This document shows positions 1-10,600 of a stretch of DNA of 64,000 nucleotides, piece by piece; the first letter of the stretch is position 1; the number at the start of each line of letters is the position of its first letter. Under the pieces are notes generated by a model, which ran no database searches, was not told the DNA's origin, and saw only the letters and a program-made list of their open reading frames with translations. Source of the stretch: Siphonodentalium dalli (taxonomy: Eukaryota; Mollusca; Scaphopoda; Gadilida; Siphonodentaliidae); assembly GCA_032622095.1 (NCBI GenBank), contig CP136063.1, forward strand, positions 206,197,934 through 206,261,933, read 5' to 3'. The translations under genes and the position numbers were made by a program.

Positions 1-2
1 GT

Positions 3-194
3 AATGAACTACTACTGATAAGAATTAAGAATAGCTAATAATAGTCGCATAATGAACTACTACTGATAATAATTACGAGTAGCTTATAGTAGTCGCATAA
101 TTAACTACTACTGATAATTATTACGAACAGCTTATAATAGTCTCATAATGCACTACCACTGATAATAATTACGAATAGCTTATAATGTAGTCGT
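3..194. repeat. 48-bp tandem repeat, four units
   Basis: Four head-to-tail units of exactly 48 bp start at 3, 51, 99 and 147. Each opens with AATGAACTACTACTGATAA or a close variant and ends in AGTCGCAT. The units differ at a few positions, so the array is not brand new. It probably continues to the left of the window. No coding potential is visible. Confidence 0.9.
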
Positions 195-544
195 AATTTT
201 TTCGTACGGTTCAAAATAGTTCTCGCAGAATTGACGACCATGCGATCGTTTGTGAGAAAATAGTGCGACTCGCACTAATTTGATGTGGTTCTGTTTGCTG
301 TGATTAGTTTGTACTAAATTGTGTCGTTATCACGCCATAGTCCGTGGTATTATCGATGATTGCACGCAAAGCTGGCTACTTAAAACCGCAAGCATATATG
401 GCACAACGACAACTGATAGAAAGAACACAAATCTCAGTGACGTAGTACCCTATTCAAAATTATTATCAGTAGAAGTTCCTTGTGTGAAAGGTGTCTATTA
501 GCTTCCACAGTTTGTACAACATTTGAAGATAGCTTTGATCAATC
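195..544. other. Non-coding stretch, nothing recognised
   Basis: A 60-codon open frame at 319-501 has no recognisable motif and is best treated as chance. No RNA gene or repeat was recognised. Confidence 0.5.
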
Positions 545-1018
545 TCTACCACCCCTGGTCAAGTGGTCCTGCTAATGTGTTATGATGCGGTTGGGTCCTG
601 CTGAATTGCTATGATTGTGTTAGGGCAAACTGATGCTGTTAACAAAAAGTGCCGTTATATTTTTGAATTTGTCTTTTTCTCGGTGTTCCGATAATCTGAA
701 CATGTCCAGGAAAAGTCATTATGCGTAATAAACATTCAAAAACATTTTTATTTTTAATACTGGTTGTATTAGTTGTGAAAAATCGACTATAAATCAAGAT
801 GGTTATTCACGTAGTTTTAGAAACACCAGCGCAGGCATTATTATATTTTTCGGAAATATATATGTTCTTAAATGTTTCATACACACATGCTCTGGTTTTT
901 CTCAATTTGCTCGCATTATTCGTAACGGCATCCGTTTGCCCTACCCGCATCATAGCAATTCAGCAGGACCACCACCATCATAGCATATTAGCAGGACCAC
1001 TTGACCAGGGGTGTCTAC
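545..1018. mobile_element. 464-bp inverted-repeat element with 5-bp TSD
   Basis: The element spans 550-1013. Its ends are long imperfect inverted repeats of about 100 bp beginning CACCCCTGGTCAAGTGGTCC. The homology continues inward through CTGCTGAATTGCTATGAT and AGGGCAAAC. It is flanked by a perfect 5-bp direct repeat, TCTAC, at 545-549 and 1014-1018. No transposase is encoded, so it is a non-autonomous MITE. A CAC terminus with a 5-bp duplication is the pattern of Transib-type elements, but the rest of the terminus does not match the Transib consensus, so the superfamily is open. Confidence 0.8.
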
Positions 1019-2111
1019 TAGAAACGTTAATCGGTTAACCGAAACCCGATAGGCGGGAACGCTTTAGGCTCAGGTATGTGGGTCCACCGCACTGCATGTA
1101 TGATTTCACCATTTGTCAGTCTACTTTCTGCAAGATGACATCTCATAAAACATATTTATTTATTGAATTATTTGAACATGGCGTCTGGTCTGAAATGAAT
1201 GGGTTAGTTTTCATGTGACAGAGAATGTGGAGCTGCTGCCTCCAATGTACCGACATGTACGACAGCATTATCACTTGTGTATAATATAATCGTTTTATCA
1301 TCTTTTTTTTGTGACTGTCAAAGAATTAAGCAACTGAACTATGGAGCTTCGCGCGATAAATTGACATTAACCAATATACATTCTTATATTATATCGTGAC
1401 AATTACCGGCATATTGTTCATAATTCAACAAATTGTTGGCAATGTCATTTTTGTCCTACGATAATTGGTGTAATTGTTCTCCTGCGTCAATTGAATTTAC
1501 TCTTTGGCCACTTTCCATGAGAAAGAAGAAAGAATTATTCTTTCTACCACATTTATTGATACTGGGGTTATTCCTGATGGGATAATTAATGAAAACGGGA
1601 CAACCAAAATGACATAAATCATTTGTATTTGTATTCTACGCAATCCCCATGGTATCAATTTTATCGACCGTTAAGGCCCCCGCACACTTGAGAAATCGAG
1701 CTGCTAAGCTATCTTGCTCTGGGAAATATTGCTAGTTGTCTGCGGGGTGTTTCCTCTGAAAATCGGACTCGCGAGCAAACGGACTCACACATCAAACATG
1801 TTTGATATTTTTCCGATTGCTCAGGTGTGTGGGGTACGCGAGCCACCAAATTGCTAAGCAAAAGTTGATGGAAACGTGTGCTATTTTTATCTTCTGCGAA
1901 ATGCGTAATGTGACTTTGACACCCCCCCCCCCCCCCCACCCACACCCGCCGAGGAATATTCACGCGAATACCTAATTATATCAATTTGTTAGCGACACCC
2001 TTAAAGTTTGTTTCATGTGAGGTCTGCCGACTTCAAGAATCGCGATAGGAGGACTGCGGCTACTAGAGAAATAACCGAGGCAGTAAACATGATATGTGCG
2101 TAAATTTACTT
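1019..2111. other. Non-coding stretch with a C tract and a weak inverted repeat
   Basis: No gene is recognised. A run of cytosines lies near 1921-1937. The minus-strand 84-codon frame at 1709-1963 runs through that tract and looks like chance. An imperfect inverted repeat is listed separately. Confidence 0.5.
1677..1834. repeat. Imperfect inverted repeat, possible small MITE
   Basis: CCCCGCACACTTGAGAAATCG at the left pairs with the reverse complement of CGATTGCTCAGGTGTGTGGGG at the right, with a few mismatches. No clear target duplication was found, so mobility is uncertain. Confidence 0.35.
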
Positions 2112-3222
2112 TTAACCCTGTCGTAGCGGTAGCTGCGTTGGTGCAGCATTAAAAAGCATGTGTCAGTACATTCTCTTATATATGTGAGTCTCCCGGGGTG
2201 GTGGGTGAGTTGGATAATATACGTATATAATTTACATTAAGTACACATAACACTAAGATGATAAGTTCTATAATTTAAACCCAAAAGGGTAAAGCTGGGT
2301 ATACCCAAAACACCTTTAAAAAAAACATTGGTACACAAAACACCAAAATGTGGCGACAATTACCACTTCAGCCACAGTGTGCAGAGGTCATAACGTTAAA
2401 ACCAGTTAAAACTGTCTACCTCTTTTGTAAGTCGATATTTCAGATTGAAAAGGTTCCTACGTTCATTATTTATATTTTCGGATACTGCAATAGCATAGCT
2501 GCAATTTTCCGTCTACGGCAATGTTCACACTGTGAAATTGCTAGGTATTAATGGTCAAGAAATTCCCCACACATCAGCACACATAGCTATCTATTGCATA
2601 CTTTTGAATGACAAATATTGGCTATACACAATATGTGTATTCGATTCTTGCCATTCTGGCTAATTTCGGGCAAATTTCAGATAAGAACGTAAGGAACTAC
2701 ATACATGTACACTGTAGCTATCACTGCACAATTATAGTCAACTGTTTGGCATGTGTATTATACACGTAGCTTGTCGTTCATGACCAAGCGCACTGCAACC
2801 GTCCACGACCAATTGTTTAAGCCTTTATTGACGGGATTTTACAATTTTTTATCATTTTTTCTTACATTCTTTACAATTTTTTATCATTTGTTCTTACATT
2901 TTTTATCATTTTTTTTTATCAAATTTTCTTACATTCTTTAACAATTTTTATGATTTTATTATAATTTTTTTCTTACGTTCTATAAGAATTTAAAACAAAA
3001 TTTCTTATATTGTTTAACAATTTTATCATTTTTAATAAATTTTTTCTTACATTCTTTAACAATTTTTTATAATTTTTTCTTACATTCTCTAACAATTTTT
3101 TTATCATTTTTTTTTCATTTTTTCTCACATTATATAACAATTATAAAAAATAATATAGCATTTGTTAGGCCAATGCATTCTCTTATATATGCGAGGCGAA
3201 GCTCCCGCCATGAAAGGGCTAA
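2112..3222. mobile_element. Possible long TTAA-type MITE (family B), diverged
   Basis: The left end is TTAA followed by CCCTGTCGTAGCGGTAGCTGCG. The right end is CTCCCGCCATGAAAGGGCTAA, the reverse complement of a related terminus. Next to each end is half of the recurrent hairpin (CATTCTCTTATATATG near 2170 and near 3171). Between them lie about 600 bp of unrecognised sequence and a T-rich minisatellite. TTAA targets with CCC-starting ends are typical of piggyBac-type elements. It could also be two separate MITE fragments. Confidence 0.45.
2815..3150. repeat. T-rich minisatellite (ACATTCTTTAACAATTTTT motif)
   Basis: An irregular tandem array of roughly 30-bp units is built from TTCTTACATTCTTTAACAATTT and ATCATTTTTT variants. 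The same short motif occurs once or twice in the centre of every family A MITE in this window, so this is an expanded MITE core. Confidence 0.7.
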
Positions 3223-3334
3223 ACATTGCCAGCGTGCGAATGTACCCTAACAGTATAATATAAGCACCATTCTAATCGTAATCCGAGGGAGATAAGAGCG
3301 TAGCAGCGTAGCAGCGTTGTGAAATTGGTGTGGT

Positions 3335-3735
3335 TGGTGTTAATGATAATGATGATTTTTTCACGATGTTGATGGTGATGCTGATGATGACGGTGGTGAT
3401 TACGACAATGATGCTGCTGATGATGAGGATGTGGACGATTATGACGATATGCCTACTGATGATGATGATGATGATGATGCTGCTGCTGCTGAAAATGATG
3501 ATGATGATGATGATGATGACAACGATTATGACGATATGCCAACTGAAGATGACGATGGTGGTGGTGGTGGTGATGCATGATGGTGATGATGATGACTATG
3601 ACGACGACGACACTGATAACGATGGCGATGATGCTATAAATGATGACGATGATGTTGTCGACGACGACGATGGTGGTAATGATGATAATGATAGTGGCGT
3701 ATCGAGTGTGATGGTGGGGATGATGATAATGCTGA
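3335..3735. repeat. (GAT)n/(GATGAC)n trinucleotide repeat
   Basis: An imperfect GAT/GAC microsatellite. It produces a 141-codon open frame of Met and Asp runs (3330-3755), which is a composition artefact. The family of the right flank is unknown. Confidence 0.9.
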
Positions 3736-4157
3736 TTTTGTTGTGTTCTATATAATATAGAGTAGTTTAATAATGTTATTTATCTAATTCGCATTTGACA
3801 CATATATTGTGTCTGAGTAACACACGATTACAGTAGACTGGCTGGTATGCGGTACATGTATGTGAAGCGATGTGAAGATGAGCCACCATGGAGCGAGTTT
3901 CAAAACCAACCGGTGGATAATTCGTCCTTGATACAATATCCTAAATGCACACATCACACATTTCAGGCATCACGAGTTTATCCACCATGCATCGCGTGTG
4001 TATGAAATAGCCTCGATAACCCTGTAATCGACGCAGAAAAATAATTTAGTAAGCGATTAGTCATAATTGGTTCCATCAAAAATATAATTAGTGTTTGGAA
4101 GCATGTCCGTACATTTCTCGCTACCATCGCAATGGGACTCCCTCTAAACAAACCCGC
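3736..4157. other. Non-coding stretch, nothing recognised
   Basis: No open frame, repeat terminus or RNA gene was recognised between the trinucleotide repeat and the first family A MITE. Confidence 0.5.
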
Positions 4158-4559
4158 TTAACCCTTTACCCAACAAACCGGCCAAAACCGGCCAAATAAA
4201 GCTTCAACAGCCTAAAATATCTTCGGTCTGTCTCAATAGAACCATACAAATATGGATATCATTGGAACCGGCTCCTTGACCACATTGTGATAGTTACAGT
4301 TATACCCTGTGCCAATGCATTCTCTTATATATGCGAGTCGACCATAGGTCGCCTCGCATATATAAGAGAATGCATTGGCCTAAAAAAAACAACTTTTTTT
4401 AACACTTTTTACCATTTTTTCTTACATTCTTTAACAATTTTATAATTTTTAATGTGTTAAGCCGATGCATTCTCTTATATATGTGAGGCGACCTATGGTC
4501 GACTCGCATATATAAGAGAATGCATTGGCACAGGGCCCTTCTGTTGGGTAAAGGGTTAA
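4158..4559 (+). mobile_element. TTAA-flanked MITE family A, copy 1
   Basis: A 394-bp element at 4162-4555 has TTAA on both sides. Its termini are CCCTTTACCCAACA and the reverse complement of CTGTTGGGTAAAGGG. It carries two copies of a 69-nt palindrome, at 4311-4379 and 4461-4529, in opposite orientation around a T-rich centre. TTAA duplication with CCC-starting inverted repeats is the signature of piggyBac-like non-autonomous elements. It has no coding capacity. It is the left boundary of the tandem duplication. Confidence 0.85.
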
Positions 4560-4653
4560 TTGGCGAAATACACAACATAGACCCTCTCATCGCCAATAAG
4601 CGAAGCGATACGCTTTTTGATTTATCTGCTTGATTACGAAATCGTATTATATA

Positions 4654-5238
4654 TGGCCATCTGAAACACCATCGCACCCCAAAATATACAAATACACAAC
4701 TCGTTAGGGCCATCTGAAACACCACACCCCCCAAATATACAAATACACAACTCGTTACGGCCATCTGAAACACCACACCCCCCAAATATACAAATACACA
4801 ACTCGTTATAACGACTTGCAAGTAGTTGTAACGACTTCCGACAACTCGTTATAACGACTTCCAAGTTGTTATAACGACTTACGACTCGTTATAACGATTT
4901 GCAAGTCGTTATAACGACTTCCAACAACTCGTTATAACGACTTGCAAGTCGGTATAATGACTTTCACAACTAGTCATAACGACTTCCAAGTCATTATAAC
5001 GAGTTGTCGGAAGTCGTTATAACGACTTGAAGAAAAAAAAAACAAGTCGTTATAACGAGTTGTTGGAAGTCTTTATAACGACTTGCAAGTTGTAAGTCGT
5101 TATAACGAGTTGTTGGACGCCGTTATAACGACTTGCAAGTCGTTATAACGAGTTGTAGGTCGTTATAACGAATTGTTGGAAGTCGTTATAACGAGTTGTG
5201 TATTTGTATATTTGGTGATGCGGTGTTTCGGATGGCCA
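4654..5238. mobile_element. TA-flanked element rich in CGTTATAACG palindromes
   Basis: The 585-bp element has inverted ends TGGCCATCTGAAACACC / TGGCCATCCGAAACACC, followed by a shared AAATATACAAATACACAACTC. It is flanked by TA at 4652-4653 and 5239-5240. A 52-bp subunit of the left end is tandemly repeated. The interior is about 20 copies of ACTTGCAAGTCGTTATAACGA-like sequence, and its orientation inverts around an A tract near 5035. It is a non-autonomous foldback or mariner-type MITE by its TA target. The open frames across it are products of the repeat. Confidence 0.75.
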
Positions 5239-5672
5239 TACCTTTCGTAGCTAGAGAAATCTATTCAGGGTTCCAGGTTAAACATATTTCATTTTTCAAT
5301 TATAATCTAGGGTATAAACTAACGTGTTTGGAACAATATTTGCTACAAGAAAGACAGTTTTGATCGATATTTAATTTGCTATGCATTTATTTCATATAAT
5401 GCATTTCAATGTTTTAGAAGAAAACCAAAAATTAGTTTGTTAATGTTTCAATAAAAACATAATATTCTTTATATAGGTCTAGTTTATATGTCATATTTGG
5501 TTTTCATCATTTTTTCAACAGAAAAAACACGACGTTAAATTAATTGTTATGTAGGTTTGAAACAATGAGTGCATTTTTAACTGGTGTTCCCATCAATGTT
5601 CACAGATGGTTCTCTAGTTTCGAGAATGTATGGGTCGGTGCTTGTGAATTGCTGTCGGAACGGTCGCCGACA

Positions 5673-5929
5673 TTAAGCATTCCATGACTGGAGTTTCCTG
5701 AAATTTTGCGAAAACCCTGAGTCAATGCATTCTCTTATATATACGATATAGGGCGCCTCGCATATATAAGAGAATACATTGGCCTAACAATATTTACCTT
5801 GGCCTTGTAAACCAGTGCATTCTCTTATATATGCGAGGCTGCCTAAGGGAAACTCGCGTATATAAGCGAATGCACTAGCACATGATTTGTAATGTTGCAC
5901 CAGCGCAGCTCCCATCATTAAAGGGTTAA
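5673..5929. mobile_element. TTAA-flanked MITE family B with two hairpins
   Basis: It is flanked by TTAA at 5673-5676 and 5926-5929. The left end is GCATTCCATGACTGGAG and the right end is the reverse complement of CCCTTTAATGATGGGAGCTG, which are diverged inverted repeats. It holds two versions of the TCTCTTATATATGCGAG hairpin (near 5722-5785 and 5815-5879). An identical duplicate is at 7408-7664. Confidence 0.7.
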
Positions 5930-5944
5930 ACTTAAACTTAACCG

Positions 5945-6346
5945 TTAACCCGTTAACCAACAAACCGGCCAAAGCCGGCCAAATAAAGCTTCAACAGCCT
6001 AAAATATCTTCGGTCTGTCTCAATAGAACCATACAAATATGGATATCATTGGAACCGGCTCCTTGACCACATTGTGATAGTTACAGTTATACCCTGTGCC
6101 AATGCATTCTCTTATATATGCGAGTCGACCATAGGTCGCCTCGCATATATAAGAGAATGCATTGGCCTAAAAAAAACAACTTTTTTTAACACTTTTTACC
6201 ATTTTTTCTTACATTCTTTAACAATTTTATAATTTTTAATGTGTTAAGCCGATGCATTCTCTTATATATGTGAGGCGACCTATGGTCGACTCGCATATAT
6301 AAGAGAATGCATTGGCACAGGGCCCTTCTGTTGGGTAAAGGGTTAA
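5945..6346 (+). mobile_element. TTAA-flanked MITE family A, copy 2
   Basis: A 394-bp element at 5949-6342 with TTAA at 5945-5948 and 6343-6346. It is identical in layout to copy 1 but has the altered left end CCCGTTAACCAACA. Two 69-nt hairpins are present. Confidence 0.85.
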
Positions 6347-6440
6347 TTGGCGAAATACACAACATAGACCCTCTCATCGCCAATAAGCGAAGCGATACGA
6401 TTTTTGATTTATCTGCTTGATTACGAAATCGTATTATATA

Positions 6441-6973
6441 TGGCCATCTGAAACACCACACCCCCCCAAATATACAAATACACAACTCGTTACGGCCATC
6501 TGAAACACCACACCCCCCAAATATACAAATACACAACTCGTTATAACGACTTGCAAGTAGTTGTAACGACTTCCGACAACTCGTTATAACGACTTCCAAG
6601 TTGTTATAACGACTTACGACTCGTTATAACGATTTGCAAGTCGTTATAACGACTTCCAACAACTCGTTATAACGACTTGCAAGTCGGTATAATGACTTTC
6701 ACAACTAGTCATAACGACTTCCAAGTCATTATAACGAGTTGTCGGAAGTCGTTATAACGACTTGAAGAAAAAAAAAACAAGTCGTTATAACGAGTTGTTG
6801 GAAGTCTTTATAACGACTTGCAAGTTGTAAGTCGTTATAACGAGTTGTTGGACGCCGTTATAACGACTTGCAAGTCGTTATAACGAGTTGTAGGTCGTTA
6901 TAACGAATTGTTGGAAGTCGTTATAACGAGTTGTGTATTTGTATATTTGGTGATGCGGTGTTTCGGATGGCCA
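6441..6973. mobile_element. Second copy of the TA-flanked CGTTATAACG element
   Basis: A duplicate of the 4654-5238 element carried by the tandem duplication. It is 533 bp because one 52-bp left-end unit is missing (two instead of three). Confidence 0.75.
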
Positions 6974-7407
6974 TACCTTTCGTAGCTAGAGAAATCTATT
7001 CAGGGTTCCAGGTTAAACATATTTCATTTTTCAATTATAATCTAGGGTATAAACTAACGTGTTTGGAACAATATTTGCTACAAGAAAGACAGTTTTGATC
7101 GATATTTAATTTGCTATGCATTTATTTCATATAATGCATTTCAATGTTTTAGAAGAAAACCAAAAATTAGTTTGTTAATGTTTCAATAAAAACATAATAT
7201 TCTTTATATAGGTCTAGTTTATATGTCATATTTGGTTTTCATCATTTTTTCAACAGAAAAAACACGACGTTAAATTAATTGTTATGTAGGTTTGAAACAA
7301 TGAGTGCATTTTTAACTGGTGTTCCCATCAATGTTCACAGATGGTTCTCTAGTTTCGAGAATGTATGGGTCGGTGCTTGTGAATTGCTGTCGGAACGGTC
7401 GCCGACA

Positions 7408-7664
7408 TTAAGCATTCCATGACTGGAGTTTCCTGAAATTTTGCGAAAACCCTGAGTCAATGCATTCTCTTATATATACGATATAGGGCGCCTCGCATAT
7501 ATAAGAGAATACATTGGCCTAACAATATTTACCTTGGCCTTGTAAACCAGTGCATTCTCTTATATATGCGAGGCTGCCTAAGGGAAACTCGCGTATATAA
7601 GCGAATGCACTAGCACATGATTTGTAATGTTGCACCAGCGCAGCTCCCATCATTAAAGGGTTAA
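7408..7664. mobile_element. Second copy of the family B MITE
   Basis: The same sequence as 5673-5929, shifted by 1735 bp as part of the tandem duplication. Confidence 0.7.
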
Positions 7665-7679
7665 ACTTAAACTTAACCG

Positions 7680-8079
7680 TTAACCCGTTAACCAACAAAC
7701 CGGCCAAAGCCGGCCAAATAAAGCTTCAACAGCCTAAAATATCTTCGGTCTGTCTCAATAGAACCATACAAATATGGATATCATTGGAACCGGCTCCTTG
7801 ACCACATTGTGAAAGTTACAGTTATGCCCTGTGCCAATGCATTCTCTTTTATATGCGAGTCGACCATAGGTCGCCTCGCATATATAAGAGAATGCATTGG
7901 CCTAAAAAAAATCTTTTTTAAACACTTTTTACCATTTTTTCTTACATTCTTTAACAATTTTATAATTTTTAATGTGTTAAGCCAATGCATTCTCTTATAT
8001 ATGCGAGGCGACCTATGGTCGACTCGCATATATAAGAGAATGCATTGGCACAGGGCCCTTCTGTTGGGTAAAGGGTTAA
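7680..8079 (+). mobile_element. TTAA-flanked MITE family A, copy 3
   Basis: A 392-bp element at 7684-8075 with TTAA on both sides, the altered left end of copy 2, and two hairpins. It differs from copies 1 and 2 at scattered positions (for example TCTCTTTTATATGCGAG in the first arm), so it was not made in the same instant. It ends the duplicated block. Confidence 0.85.
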
Positions 8080-9648
8080 AGGGTTAAACTTAACCGTTAA
8101 AGTCCCATGGCGGGTTGAAGCCTGAAATTGTGCTAGCGTGTGTTACATTCCACTCTGGTTCCAGTGATCTAGATATGTCGATAAATATGTTAAATTCTTT
8201 ATATAGGATTAAATGCTGCCAACATAATTTCATGGCTATCTATGTAGATATTCTCAAACTACATGCATGGTTTACCCCCCTTGATGACTCGGTAAAACCG
8301 CTGCTACCGGCGACATTTCACTCACATTTGGTGGACTTTCGCGATATTAAAATACATGTATATACTAAGCGAACAGAGCAATATTGTTATTGTATCATTT
8401 ATTTTCGTGACATGTGCATGATTACAAATTATACAAATATTATACACCAATAACAATTCGCACCCGGCCCGAAGGACCTATATGTCACGTCAAAATGTTT
8501 ATAAACCGCATGTACGGTCAAACTGTTGATCATATCGGGAATAAAATATAAAATATATATATGTGTGTAATGTAACCCTTTCAGAAATATTTAATATATA
8601 TATATATATATATATACTTTTTTTCCTTTTTTTTTTAAAAGTATCATTCTGATTTTTTGTATAAAAAGTCTTTTCTTTTATTGAGGGCAGCGTCAAGATA
8701 TTTTGCTAATTTTAGGGGGGATGCTGCCCTTGTTAAGCACACAAAATATCGAACAAAATTTGTATAAAATTTGGACCACTAAAACCGAAGAACTATATTT
8801 CGAAACGGTGTGATTCGGTTCTCCGATTATTTTATCACCACAAAAGTATAAACGCACGTGTACGACATTGTCAAAACTCGAACGGCAAGTCAAACACAAG
8901 AGTTCTAATTTGCTGCAATTTTGACGAGTAGCTTGCGAAAATCGTCAACAAAACTACCGCTCTGATTTTCCAATCTGTCATTATGTTTTAGTGTGGGAAT
9001 GTTTCTCAAAGCACATAGAAAAATTGACTTTGGAGCGATCGGGTTTCGCCATTTTTTGCTGGAAAATCCCATGCTAAATATAGAAACACGGACTAGTACC
9101 CAGCCGGTTACAGAGTCAGAAAGGAAGCATGACTGGTGCGCTCTGGTAGAGATTGAGATATTCTATCCCGATGACCACACTTTCATTCCAGATCAGATAA
9201 TAAACTAAGTGTTCTCGGTCCACAACGGCTTTGGGATATTGATGCTGTTTTTTTTGGCCCGAATCCCATCCCGTTACACTTCTATAAAACAGACTTTACG
9301 GCCAGAATGGTGGGCGGGAGTTATCTGGTTTGTATGTCTTTGGACGTAGGTCGAAATGAAGCTTTGCGTATATATAAACATAGATGGAAAGAACAACCAT
9401 TGAGAGCGCACTGAACGGCACGATTTCAAATAGTCTGAGCGAAAATATTTTTACATTTAAAACAGTCCAGAAATTCATAATCATGACAGAACGCTTTTCG
9501 AGCTAACATATATACAGATTATATGGCACTGCCCAATAATAATTACATTAAGTAAATATCTAATATATGGAACCATTGCAATAGCTGATGACCGACACGA
9601 CAGGTGACACACAAATGTTGTATATATGCTTGTGTCTGTATTGCTCTA
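8080..9648. other. Non-coding stretch with a short TA microsatellite
   Basis: A (TA)n run lies near 8597-8616. Open frames at 8115-8453 (112 codons) and 8993-9208 have no motif I recognise, and their composition matches the surrounding AT-rich DNA. I do not call them genes. Confidence 0.5.
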
Positions 9649-10600
9649 AGGCCCCTGTCACACTCAGGTCGGCGCTTGCATTGCGCTGCAAAAGTATCAA
9701 GGCGCACACCTAAACGCACTAAGGTCTCCAAGAACCGATTGGTGACGCAGTGGACACTGGCTACGACGGGCGAGGGTATCCATGGTCGCCCATAGGCACC
9801 AGAGCACCGCGCTTGTTTTGTGCATGCACAAAACAAGCGCAGAGGCTCTGCGTTCTGACCAAGGCGTAGTAAGCTTACTGCAGTTGCAGATGAATTCTTG
9901 CTGCGACCACGAGTAGCTTGTATCGGTCCTTGCTACGTCAACGGGGCGCTCATGTCGTTCGCGTTGCGCTGTCAGAGCGACGCGCTTGTTTTGTGCATGC
10001 ACAAAACTAGCGCAGAGTCTCGGCGTTCTGACCAAGGCATAGTAAGCTTTCTGCAGTTGCAGAGGAATTCTTGCTGCGACCACGAGTAGCTTGTATCCGT
10101 CCTTGCTACGTCAACGGGGACCCTCTCCCGTCCTAGCCAGTGTCAACTGCGACGTTACTGCGTCACCAATCGGTTCTTAGATACCTTAGTGCGCTTTGCT
10201 CGGCCCTTTGATAATTTTACAGCGCAATGCAAGCCCCGGCTTGATCGCAGCGGAGTGTGACAGTGATTTAATCGGACAGCTAATCTATTGCGGATTGTTG
10301 GGTATATTCCCCACAAACTAAAAACTGACTATGACTGGAGAACGCAGGATACGCTATTTATACTCTCCGCGCCCGCACAGAGAGCGTTTTGCAAACGTAT
10401 TGAGAACGTACTAGCATCACAATGACAGCGACGTGAACGCAATAAGAGCGTGAAACTTGACAAAGTAGGAACGCAATAGGAGCATACTTTAAAAGTTTGA
10501 CAATTTGGGACAGTTTTCGGCGCTCCTCTTGCGTGTTACTTATATTTTGGTACTTTTGCAGCGCAGTGCAAGCGCCGGTCTGAGTGTGACAGGGCTTTTA
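9649..10600. mobile_element. Inverted-repeat element with internal duplication and 32-bp palindromes
   Basis: AGGCCCCTGTCACACTC plus GGCGCTTGCATTGCGCTGCAA at the left pairs with two separate right-hand ends. One is near 10120-10263, pairing over about 130 bp, and one is at about 10545-10599. A 173-bp direct repeat inside (from 9809 and from 9982) carries a perfect palindrome, GCGCTTGTTTTGTGCA and its complement, at 9809-9840; the second copy has one mismatch. No transposase is present and no convincing target duplication was seen. It is probably a MITE with a second terminus, or two overlapping insertions. Confidence 0.7.

Larger units (their letters stand above)
4158..8079. repeat. Recent tandem duplication: MITE A - spacer - MITE A - spacer - MITE A
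   Basis: Sequence from 4158 to 5944 repeats almost identically at 5945-7679, and the MITE part alone repeats a third time at 7680-8079. The offset is 1787 bp at the left and 1735 bp at the right. The 52-bp difference is exactly one internal tandem unit lost from the second copy. Copies 2 and 3 of the MITE share a changed left end (CCCGTTAACC instead of CCCTTTACCC). The unique spacers (for example 5239-5672 and 6974-7407) show no gene. The near-identity indicates recent unequal exchange between MITE copies, or a recent assembly-level duplication. Confidence 0.9.

Noticed and set aside
3330-3755. 141-codon open frame rich in Met and Asp
   Set aside because: It is a translation of a GAT/GAC microsatellite with no independent coding signal.
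4399-4864. Open frames with a repeated NELCICIFGGCGVSDG peptide (also 6186-6599)
   Set aside because: The peptide repeat is the 52-bp terminal subunit of a MITE read in one frame. No start context, and it crosses a MITE boundary.
8115-8453. 112-codon frame as a possible gene
   Set aside because: No domain, signal peptide or similarity recognised, and base composition is like the flanks. Insufficient support.
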